A stretch of 64,000 nt of DNA from UBA2336 sp036787955 (GTDB taxonomy: Bacteria; Bacteroidota; Bacteroidia; Cytophagales; Cyclobacteriaceae): positions 1 through 64,000 of the forward strand of contig DAIQOI010000006.1 in assembly GCA_036787955.1 (NCBI GenBank), given 5' to 3'. A model generated the notes under the pieces. It ran no database searches. It saw only the letters and a program-made list of their open reading frames with translations, and was not told the DNA's origin. Both the position numbers and the translations under genes were made by a program. The first letter of the stretch is position 1, and every line of letters begins with the position of its first letter. Below, one piece after another: positions 26,401 to 33,878 of this stretch.

Positions 26401-27958
26401 TCTTCGAAGATAGGAAAATAATAGGGATTATCATCTCTTCCATACTGATGCCTCCGTGTTGAAACGTATCGCGATAGAGGTTTACATAATAATTGTAGTT
26501 ATTGGGATACGCAAAGAAATAGTCTTCTATTGCAAAGGCATAGGTAGTTGAAACATTGGCTTTGGGCAGAAACAGTTTTTCCGGACGGGCAACATGATAC
26601 AATTTATCCTTATCGCCCTCAATACCCAGATTTTTACCCTGTTTATAGCGCAGGTTGGTATTTACCGATCGGTCGCCCACAATTTTAAATGGCCGCTTTA
26701 CGCGGATGGTTCCGTGGTCGGTGGTGATTATCACCCGCGCTCTTCGCTCGCTGATGCTCTTCAGTATATCGAACAAGGGGCTGTGCATGAACCAGGAACG
26801 CGTAATAGACCGGTAGGCCGACTCATCGGGGGCAAGCTCGCGGATCATAGCCATGTCGGTGCGTGCATGCGAAAGCATATCAACAAAGTTGTAAACAATA
26901 ACGTTGAGCTGATGCTGAAATAAATTCGGCACCATACCTGCCAGATCCCTGCCCTCATCCAGATTCTTGATTTTATGGTAGGTAAACTTTATCTGCAGAT
27001 TATGCTTTTGCAACTGTTTCTCCAGGAAGGCATCCTCAAAATTATTTTTGCCTTCCTCCTCGTCCTCGCCAACCCACAAATCCGGATAAACCCTTGCCAT
27101 ATCCGAAGGCAGCATACCCGAGAATATGGCATTGCGGGCATAGCCCGTAGTGGTAGGAAGTATCGAATAATAGGTGTCTTCTTTGCCTATTGTAAAATAC
27201 TCGGCCAGCACTGGCTCCAGCATTTTCCACTGGTCATACCGAAGATTATCTATCAATACAAGAAAAACAGGTACGCCTGCCGCGAGCTCGGGAAATATTT
27301 TTCTCTTCAGCAATTGATGGGACATTAAGGGTCTGTCTGCGTTGGGATCGTTCAACCACTTTTCATAGTTGCGAACGACAAACCTGGCAAAATTGGCATT
27401 GGCCTCCGACTTCTGTGTTTCCAGTACTTCGGCCATTTCTTCATTGCCGGCCATATCGAGCTGCAGCTCCCAGAACACCAGCTTTTCATATAAATCGGCC
27501 CAGGCTTCATGCGTAAGGTCGTCCATGAATGCCATACTGATTTTACGAAACTCCTGCTGGTAACTCAGGTTGGTCTTTTCCAGCACCAATCGTTTGTTAT
27601 CCAGAATTTTTTTTACCGAAAGTAGAATCTGACTAGGATTGAGCGGTTTAATCAGGTAGTCGGCTATCTGCGAGCCGATGGCTTCTTCCATGATGTGTTC
27701 CTCTTCATTCTTGGTTATCATCACCACCGGAAGATTGGGTTTTGTTGTTTTAATCTGCGTGAGCACTTCCAGCCCGGATAATCCGGGCATGTTTTCATCG
27801 AGAAAAACAACATCAAAATTTTTTTCCTGACACAGCTCAATGGCATCTGAGCCGTTATTCACCGGGGTGATATCATATCCGCGTTGTTCCAAAAAGAGGA
27901 TATGCGGCTTCAGCAGGTCAATTTCGTCATCGGCCCACAAAATACTATATCTTTGCAT
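26390..27958 (-). CDS. porX: PorX-type response regulator with PglZ domain
   Basis: Regulator of type IX secretion in Porphyromonas and relatives. Residues 1-125 are a receiver domain: ILWADDEIDLLKPH acidic pocket, phosphoacceptor Asp54 in VVFLDENMPGLSG, and the Lys in YLIKPLNPS. The C-terminal part (~200-510) is a PglZ/alkaline-phosphatase-fold domain with VFLVLIDNLRYDQW, TTTGYARNAIFSGM, NVIVYNFVDMLSH and VIITTDHGTIRV, the metal-binding residues of the family. It has 522 residues, the usual PorX length. No PorY kinase is in the window. It heads the tsaE-ald operon. Confidence 0.9.
   Translation of the reverse strand: MQRYSILWADDEIDLLKPHILFLEQRGYDITPVNNGSDAIELCQEKNFDVVFLDENMPGLSGLEVLTQIKTTKPNLPVVMITKNEEEHIMEEAIGSQIADYLIKPLNPSQILLSVKKILDNKRLVLEKTNLSYQQEFRKISMAFMDDLTHEAWADLYEKLVFWELQLDMAGNEEMAEVLETQKSEANANFARFVVRNYEKWLNDPNADRPLMSHQLLKRKIFPELAAGVPVFLVLIDNLRYDQWKMLEPVLAEYFTIGKEDTYYSILPTTTGYARNAIFSGMLPSDMARVYPDLWVGEDEEEGKNNFEDAFLEKQLQKHNLQIKFTYHKIKNLDEGRDLAGMVPNLFQHQLNVIVYNFVDMLSHARTDMAMIRELAPDESAYRSITRSWFMHSPLFDILKSISERRARVIITTDHGTIRVKRPFKIVGDRSVNTNLRYKQGKNLGIEGDKDKLYHVARPEKLFLPKANVSTTYAFAIEDYFFAYPNNYNYYVNLYRDTFQHGGISMEEMIIPIIFLSSKNAG
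27948..27955 (+). promoter_or_regulatory. Predicted -7 box of the HD phosphohydrolase gene
   Basis: TATCTTTG, a full consensus match, lying inside the first codons of porX on the opposite strand. It would start a transcript near 27960 and so supports a start downstream of it. Confidence 0.4.
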
Positions 27959-27988
27959 GCGCTGAACTTTTTACCAAGTTACATAATC

Positions 27989-29230
27989 TTGCGGCAATCA
28001 AAATCCAAAAAAAAGAAAATCATAAACGATCCGGTGTATGGATTTATACGCATACCTCCCGGACTTACCGAAGATATTATTTCGCACCGCTGGTTTCAGC
28101 GCCTGCGCAATATCAAGCAACTGGGGCTCACGGATCTGGTTTACCCCGGTGCCCGGCATTCGCGTTTTCAGCATGCCCTGGGCGCTATGCATCTAATGAT
28201 GCGCGTACTGGATACGTTGCGCAGCAAAGGCGTAGAAATTTCGGATAAGGAGTACCAGGCATCGGTAATTGCCATTTTGCTTCACGACATCGGGCACGGG
28301 CCGCTTTCGCACGCACTGGAAGAAACCTTGCTGCCGGGCGTGCCCCATGAAACTATTTCGTACAAATTCATGCAGGAACTGAACCGCCAGTTTCATGGCG
28401 CACTGGAATTGACCCTTCACATCTTCCGCAACAGCTATCCGCGCAGGTTTTTTCATCAGCTCGTATCCAGCCAGCTGGATATTGACCGCCTGGACTACCT
28501 TCACCGTGATTGTTTTTTCACCGGAGTAACGGAAGGGGCCATCGGTGTAAACAGAATTGTGGAGGTGCTGGGAGTGCACAACGACCAGCTGGTGGTCGAA
28601 GAAAAAGGATTGTACAGCATTGAAAATTTTCTGCATGCACGCAGGCTCATGTACTGGCAGGTTTATCTGCACAAGACCACGCTAAGCGCCGAACGCATGG
28701 TGGTCAACCTTATCCGTCGTGCCCGTGCGCTGGCACGTGCGGGCGAACCTTTGCCGGCAAGCGATGCATTGCTATATTTTCTGAAGAATTCGCACAGCAG
28801 CGAGAGCCTGATACAACTTCCTGATTTTCTGGATGCGTACGGTAGCCTGGACGACAACGACCTATTCGGAGCCATAAAACTGTGGGCTGGCAACAAAGAT
28901 GTTATCTTGCGCACCCTTGCACGCATGCTTACCGAGCGCCAGCTCTTTCAAATCAACCTTCAGCAAGAACCCATACGCAAAGCACAAATCGAACTGGTAA
29001 GAAACGGCATCATTCGGCAATATAAAACCCTGCGGGCCGATGCCTCCTATCTGTTTTCGACCGGTGTGGTAACCAACGAAGCCTATGCCGAGGGACAGAA
29101 AATCAACATTCTTACAGCCGAAGGCCAACCGGTTGACATCGCGCAGGCTTCTGACCTGCCCACAATTAAAGCCTTGTCCAAAATCGTGAAAAAAAACTAC
29201 CTGTGCTGGCCCAAAAACGTATCTTTGTAA
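27989..29230 (+). CDS. HD-domain phosphohydrolase (SAMHD1/dGTPase-like)
   Basis: Likely nucleotide phosphohydrolase, 413 residues from a TTG chosen because it precedes KKKKIINDPVYGFI, where relatives begin, and follows the -7 box. The frame is open further upstream into porX. The metal ligands are seen in ARHSRFQHALGAMHL and LLHDIGHGPLSHALE; the third helix has SSQLDIDRLDYLHRD. This is the layout of SAMHD1-like enzymes and of YdhJ-type proteins. The substrate is not certain. The gene ends at the promoter of lpxD. Confidence 0.85.
   Translation: MRQSKSKKKKIINDPVYGFIRIPPGLTEDIISHRWFQRLRNIKQLGLTDLVYPGARHSRFQHALGAMHLMMRVLDTLRSKGVEISDKEYQASVIAILLHDIGHGPLSHALEETLLPGVPHETISYKFMQELNRQFHGALELTLHIFRNSYPRRFFHQLVSSQLDIDRLDYLHRDCFFTGVTEGAIGVNRIVEVLGVHNDQLVVEEKGLYSIENFLHARRLMYWQVYLHKTTLSAERMVVNLIRRARALARAGEPLPASDALLYFLKNSHSSESLIQLPDFLDAYGSLDDNDLFGAIKLWAGNKDVILRTLARMLTERQLFQINLQQEPIRKAQIELVRNGIIRQYKTLRADASYLFSTGVVTNEAYAEGQKINILTAEGQPVDIAQASDLPTIKALSKIVKKNYLCWPKNVSL
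29220..29227 (+). promoter_or_regulatory. Predicted -7 box of the lpxD operon
   Basis: TATCTTTG, full match to TAnnTTTG, overlapping the stop of the HD gene and about 50 bases before the lpxD ATG. No convincing TTG element. Confidence 0.35.
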
Positions 29231-29279
29231 ATGGCTGGCATTCAACACCAAACTCAAATCTACCCCATCGTAACCTGAT

Positions 29280-30365
29280 ATGGAATTTACTGTAAACCAG
29301 ATTGCTTCGATGCTGGGCGGAACCGTGGAAGGAAACGGAGAAGCCAAAATCAACATGCTTGCAAAGATTCAGGAAGCAAAACCCGGCCACATCGCATTCC
29401 TGTCCAACCCACGGTATGAAAACTACATCTATACCACCGGAGCTTCGGCTGTAATTGTGAGCAAACAGTTCGTACCCCGCAAACAGTTAACCACCACACT
29501 TATACGGGTTGATGACCCGTACAGCAGTTTTACCCTGCTGCTGGAAGAATATCACAAACTCATCAGCTTTCAGAAAACCGGAATTGAAGAGCCCAGCTAT
29601 ATCGGTACAAACTGTGTTGTGGGAAAAAACATTTACCGCGGTGCTTTCAGCTACATCGGCAACAATGTGGTTATAGGCGATAATGTAAAAATCTACCCGC
29701 AAACTTTTGTGGGAGATAATTCAGTGATAGGGAATAATGTGATTCTGCATCCCGGTGTAAAACTGTATGCAGGCACCCGTATAGGCAACAACTGTGTTAT
29801 TCATGCAGGCACCGTAATTGGCAGCGATGGCTTTGGTTTCGCACCGCAGCCCGATGGCACCTATAAAACCATCCCGCAACTGGGTAATGTGGTTATTGAA
29901 GACGATGTGGTTATAGGCGCCAACACGGTAATAGACTGTGCCACACTAATGGGCGACTCCACCATCATCCGCAAAGGCGTTAAGCTGGACAACCTTATTC
30001 AGGTTGCACACAATGTGGAAATCGGCAGGAATACCGTTATCGCAGCCCAAACCGGAATATCCGGATCAACCAAAATCGGCGAAAACAATGTTATTGCCGG
30101 GCAGGTGGGTATTGCAGGTCATCTGGTTATTGCAAATAATACCAGCATCGGGGCGCAGTCAGGTATATCCAAATCTATCAAAGAAGAAGGACAGAAGATT
30201 CTGGGTTATCCAGCCTTCGACATTAAGGAATATTTCAGGGCCTACTCGGTATTTAAAAAGTTGCCCAGCCTGAGTTACCGGCTTAAGCAACTGGAAGAAG
30301 TTGTTTATGGCCGAAAGCCGGCACCGGTATCCGATGCCAATCACGAAGAAAACCACGATGCATAG
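29280..30365 (+). CDS. lpxD: UDP-3-O-acylglucosamine N-acyltransferase
   Basis: Third step of lipid A synthesis: adds the N-linked hydroxyacyl chain. The 361-residue protein has an N-terminal uridine-binding domain (MEFTVNQIASMLGG, KPGHIAFLSNPRY) and then left-handed beta-helix hexapeptide repeats. The catalytic His is in IQVAHNVEIG; IGSDGFGFAP is the acceptor loop. The C-terminal helix has YRLKQLEEVVY. First of the lipid A genes in the order lpxD-lpxC/fabZ-lpxA. Confidence 0.95.
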   Translation: MEFTVNQIASMLGGTVEGNGEAKINMLAKIQEAKPGHIAFLSNPRYENYIYTTGASAVIVSKQFVPRKQLTTTLIRVDDPYSSFTLLLEEYHKLISFQKTGIEEPSYIGTNCVVGKNIYRGAFSYIGNNVVIGDNVKIYPQTFVGDNSVIGNNVILHPGVKLYAGTRIGNNCVIHAGTVIGSDGFGFAPQPDGTYKTIPQLGNVVIEDDVVIGANTVIDCATLMGDSTIIRKGVKLDNLIQVAHNVEIGRNTVIAAQTGISGSTKIGENNVIAGQVGIAGHLVIANNTSIGAQSGISKSIKEEGQKILGYPAFDIKEYFRAYSVFKKLPSLSYRLKQLEEVVYGRKPAPVSDANHEENHDA

Positions 30366-30419
30366 CCGGTTTGCAATATCCGGCCGAAAGGGCGAAATTT
30401 GCCCACTTTTATTTCCGGC

Positions 30420-31817
30420 ATGCTGAACATCAAGCAACAAACCATTCATAAATCCGTTTCCCTGTCGGGTGTTGGGCTTCACACAGGGGCCAAAACCACC
30501 ATGACCTTCCTTCCGGCCAAGCCCAACCACGGAATCAAATTTCAACGGATTGACCTGCCTGGTTCTCCATTTGTGGATGCCGACTGCGACAATGTGGTAG
30601 ATGTTTCGCGGGGTACCACCATTGAGCAGAGCGGTGCCCGCGTAAGCACCATTGAACACACGCTGGCTGCGCTCGTAGGCCTGGAAATAGACAATGTTAT
30701 CATCCAGCTTGACGGCCCGGAATGTCCGATAATGGATGGCAGCTCGATTCAGTTTGTGGAAATACTGAAGCAGGCCGGAACCGAAGAACAAAATGCTTTG
30801 CGAGATTTTTTTGAAGTACAGGAACCAATTTTTTACCGGGAAGCCGCCCGCAATGTTGAGATCGCTGCGCTTCCTCTGGACGATTACCGGGTAACGGTAA
30901 TGATTGATTACAACTCGCCCGTGCTGGGCAGCCAGCACGCCTCGCTCAACGACATCAGACAGTTCGAAAAAGAAATTGCCAGTTGCCGGACCTTCTGCTT
31001 TCTGCACGAACTGGAAATGTTGTATAAAAACAACCTGATACGCGGTGGCGATCTGAACAATGCCATCGTAATTGTGGACCGTGTGGTGCAGGAAGATGAA
31101 CTGGAAAACATTGCGCGGATGCTCAACAAACCCAAAGTGGAAGTAAAGCACGAAGGCATTTTAAACAATGTAGAACTGCGCTACAAAAATGAACCTGCCC
31201 GCCACAAACTGCTGGATATGGTGGGCGACCTGGCGCTGGCAGGCCGGCCACTGAAAGCCCAGGTGCTGGCTGCACGACCCGGACATGCTGCCAACGTGGC
31301 GTTTGCTAAAAAACTAAAGAAAGCCATGGCCGAAGCCGACCGAAAGGGACGCCCGAAATACAACCCCAACCTCCCGCCGGTCATGGACATCAACAAAATT
31401 GCACAGATACTACCACACCGATACCCGTTCCTGCTCATTGATAAAATTATCTACCTGGATAATGAAAGCGTAGCCGGAGTTAAAAACGTAACCATGAATG
31501 AGCACTTCTTTCTCGGTCATTTTCCTGGAAACCCTGTTTTTCCGGGCGTGCTTCAGGTTGAGGCCATGGCCCAGGTTGGAGGAATACTGGTATTGAATAC
31601 CGTGCCCGATCCGGAAAATTACTGGACTTATTTTTTAGGTATAGAAAACTTCCGCTTCAGGAAAATGGTTCTGCCGGGAGATACACTGGTTATCCAGTGC
31701 GATCTGGTTGCGCCCATCAAACGCGGCATTGCAAAAATGTACGGACGGGCATTTGTTGGCAATAACCTGGTGTGCGAAGGAACCATGACCGCAAGCATAG
31801 TACGTAAAGATTCATGA
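30420..31817 (+). CDS. lpxC-fabZ: Bifunctional LpxC deacetylase / FabZ dehydratase
   Basis: A fusion typical of Bacteroidota. Residues ~1-300 are the zinc deacetylase LpxC that commits to lipid A synthesis (SVSLSGVGLHTGAKT, zinc His in TIEHTLAAL, HEGILNNVELRY, and HKLLDMVGDLAL with the His and Asp). Residues ~320-465 are the hotdog dehydratase FabZ (ILPHRYPFLLIDKI; catalytic HFPGNPVFPGVLQVEAMAQ). The ATG at 30420 is preferred to the TTG seven codons upstream because relatives start MLxIKQ. The stop overlaps lpxA by four bases. Confidence 0.95.
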   Translation: MLNIKQQTIHKSVSLSGVGLHTGAKTTMTFLPAKPNHGIKFQRIDLPGSPFVDADCDNVVDVSRGTTIEQSGARVSTIEHTLAALVGLEIDNVIIQLDGPECPIMDGSSIQFVEILKQAGTEEQNALRDFFEVQEPIFYREAARNVEIAALPLDDYRVTVMIDYNSPVLGSQHASLNDIRQFEKEIASCRTFCFLHELEMLYKNNLIRGGDLNNAIVIVDRVVQEDELENIARMLNKPKVEVKHEGILNNVELRYKNEPARHKLLDMVGDLALAGRPLKAQVLAARPGHAANVAFAKKLKKAMAEADRKGRPKYNPNLPPVMDINKIAQILPHRYPFLLIDKIIYLDNESVAGVKNVTMNEHFFLGHFPGNPVFPGVLQVEAMAQVGGILVLNTVPDPENYWTYFLGIENFRFRKMVLPGDTLVIQCDLVAPIKRGIAKMYGRAFVGNNLVCEGTMTASIVRKDS

Positions 31818-32602
31818 ACAACTACCCTCTTGCCAACATACACCCCGATGCCAAAATCGGCAACAACGTTATCATAGAGCCATTTGCCACCATTCAGGCC
31901 GATGTGGTAATTAATGACAACTGCTGGATTGGTCCAGGTGCGATAATCTGGGACGGTGCACGCCTGGGTAAAAATGTTAAAGTGTATCCGGGAGCATCTG
32001 TTTCATCCATACCCCAGGATCTGAAATTTGCTGGCGAAAAGACCGAAACCATCATCGGCGACAACACCGTGATTCGCGAATGCGTAACCATCAGCCGCGG
32101 CACATCGGATAAATGGAAAACCGTGATCGGGAAGAACTGCCTGTTAATGGCATACGTGCACGTTGCCCACGATTGCATAATAGGCGACAACTGCATTTTG
32201 GTTAATGCCGTTCAGGTTGCCGGACATGTGACCATTGACGACTGGGCAATTATTGGCGGGGCCAGTGCCCTGCACCAGTTTGTAAAAGTAGGTGCGCACG
32301 TGATGATATCCGGAGGGTCGCTGGTGCGAAAAGACGTTCCGCCCTATACCAAAGCTGCGCGCGAACCCCTGGCCTATGCCGGAATTAATTCCGTAGGTCT
32401 GCGCAGAAGAGGTTTTTCATCGGAAAAGATTGCAGAAATACAGGAAATATACCGCTACATTTTTCAGAAAGGCCTGAACAACCTCAAGGCGCTGGATGTG
32501 ATAAAAACCAACCTCCCCCCCAGCCCAGAACGCGACTACATCATCCGGTTTATTGAAACCTCCGAGCGTGGCATTATGAAAGGTTATGGTGCCGGCAATT
32601 AA
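31814..32602 (+). CDS. lpxA: UDP-N-acetylglucosamine O-acyltransferase
   Basis: First step of lipid A synthesis. At 262 residues it has the standard length: hexapeptide-repeat helix (IHPDAKIGNNVIIEPFATI), catalytic His in YVHVAHDCIIG, acyl-ruler region and HQFVKVGAHVMISGGS, then the helical C-terminus (GLRRRGFSSEKI, SERGIMKGY). Translationally coupled to lpxC-fabZ through ATGA. Confidence 0.95.
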   Translation: MNNYPLANIHPDAKIGNNVIIEPFATIQADVVINDNCWIGPGAIIWDGARLGKNVKVYPGASVSSIPQDLKFAGEKTETIIGDNTVIRECVTISRGTSDKWKTVIGKNCLLMAYVHVAHDCIIGDNCILVNAVQVAGHVTIDDWAIIGGASALHQFVKVGAHVMISGGSLVRKDVPPYTKAAREPLAYAGINSVGLRRRGFSSEKIAEIQEIYRYIFQKGLNNLKALDVIKTNLPPSPERDYIIRFIETSERGIMKGYGAGN

Positions 32603-32614
32603 GCGGTTGTCGTC

Positions 32615-33259
32615 ATGGATATTCAGCTTACCGCACACAACCTGGGAAAAAGATTTCAAACGGAATGGGTTTTTCGTAACCTTAACTTCAGTTTTACAGC
32701 AGGCAACACATACGCCATCACCGGCCCGAATGGCTCGGGTAAATCCACGCTTCTCCAGATGCTTTCCGGGTATTTACCGCCCTCTGAGGGCAGCATTTCC
32801 CTGATGATAAACCAGGCCCCGGTGGAGAGCGATGACATATACTCGTACATCAGCTTCACGGCACCCTATATGGAGCTGATTGATGAAATGACCCTGATGG
32901 AGCAGATCCTCTTCCATTTGCGTTTAAAACCTGCCCTTCAGGGGTTCTCTCCGGAACGCATCATCGAAGAGTTGTACCTGACCGATGCCACAAACACATT
33001 CATCGGCAATTTTTCCAGCGGCATGAAACAACGCCTGAAACTTGGGCTTTGCTTCTTCACCGGCTGCCCCATCATGTTATTGGACGAGCCCTCATCCAAT
33101 CTGGATGAAAAGGCCATACAATGGTACCGCGACTACCTGGTAAAATACGGATCCGGCAGGCTGGTTATCATTGCCGGCAACAACCGGCTGGAGTTCCCGC
33201 CGGAAACCCACCACCTTGCCATACAAGCATATAAACCCGCTAAAAAGCCGGTTACATAA
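32615..33259 (+). CDS. ABC transporter ATP-binding protein with altered H-loop
   Basis: A 214-residue ATPase subunit. Walker A is GPNGSGKSTLL, the signature is FSSGMKQRLKLG instead of LSGGQ, Walker B is IMLLDEPSSNLD. The place of the H-loop reads LVIIAGNNRLEF, without the usual His. No permease gene is adjacent. It lies 12 bases after lpxA, so it may be co-transcribed with lipid A genes and serve envelope assembly, but this is inference. Related subunits (CcmA-like) have the same short size. Confidence 0.85.
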   Translation: MDIQLTAHNLGKRFQTEWVFRNLNFSFTAGNTYAITGPNGSGKSTLLQMLSGYLPPSEGSISLMINQAPVESDDIYSYISFTAPYMELIDEMTLMEQILFHLRLKPALQGFSPERIIEELYLTDATNTFIGNFSSGMKQRLKLGLCFFTGCPIMLLDEPSSNLDEKAIQWYRDYLVKYGSGRLVIIAGNNRLEFPPETHHLAIQAYKPAKKPVT

Positions 33260-33303
33260 GCTACCTATACACCATAAAGCATCGTATATATGGCTTACTT
33301 GCT

Positions 33304-33321
33304 TAAATTTGCTTAAACTTG
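33304..33321 (+). promoter_or_regulatory. Two tandem -7-like boxes before the small lipoprotein gene
   Basis: TAAATTTG (full match) and, ten bases on, TAAACTTG (seven of eight), in a short direct repeat GCTTAAAnTTG. They end 21 bases before the ATG. Confidence 0.35.
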
Positions 33322-33342
33322 ACACAACTAAAAGAATCTGCA

Positions 33343-33828
33343 ATGAGATCGTACCTGACTAAAATTACTGCACCGGCTGTTTTACTGCTTTCTGCCCTGC
33401 TTCTTTTTGATTGCGGCAAGGACAATCCGGCACCGGCCAAAGAACAAGTTCAGCTGGATAAGTTAAAAAAATCCTGGACCCTGGTTTCCGTAACACTGGA
33501 CGGAGCCGATAAAAAAGCGCCTGCTGGTCAGATTCAAACGGGTTTTACCCTTACCATTTCAGGTACTTTTAATGCTTCCAATCCAAAAGGCCCTTACAAC
33601 TATACTGTGTCAGGAACCGAAGCCCCGAGTCCCTGGCCGGTTTCAGGCACCTGGTTGTTTGGCGATGATGCGGAGTCTCAGATTATCCGGCAAAATGATA
33701 ATGTAGCCATCAACTATACTCTGTCTCCTTCCGGACAGCTAACGCTTACCTTTGTTTGCAGCGGATGCAATTATCCGGGTGCACGCTCCGAAACCGTAGA
33801 CGGCACCTGGGTGTTTGTGTTGCAATAA
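33343..33828 (+). CDS. Small lipoprotein of unknown function (lipocalin-like size)
   Basis: The protein has 161 residues starting MRSYLTKITAP; the signal ends LLLFDCGKD, a lipobox-like site with Asp before Cys. The rest is beta-rich: KKSWTLVSVTLDGADKK near the N-terminus and GTWLFGDDAESQIIR, GTWVFVLQ later, like the lipocalin-like lipoproteins common in Bacteroidota. A CxGC pair (FVCSGCNYPGA) is near the end. Function unknown; convergent with mutS2. Confidence 0.65.
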   Translation: MRSYLTKITAPAVLLLSALLLFDCGKDNPAPAKEQVQLDKLKKSWTLVSVTLDGADKKAPAGQIQTGFTLTISGTFNASNPKGPYNYTVSGTEAPSPWPVSGTWLFGDDAESQIIRQNDNVAINYTLSPSGQLTLTFVCSGCNYPGARSETVDGTWVFVLQ

Positions 33829-33878
33829 ACTCAATAACCATTCTCAGGTTTTTTATTGTCCGCTGCCGGCATACTTTT

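Noticed and set aside
30159..31151. 330-codon open frame on the minus strand
   Set aside because: Antisense to the lpxD and lpxC-fabZ genes and made of shadow sequence; no start context or domain.
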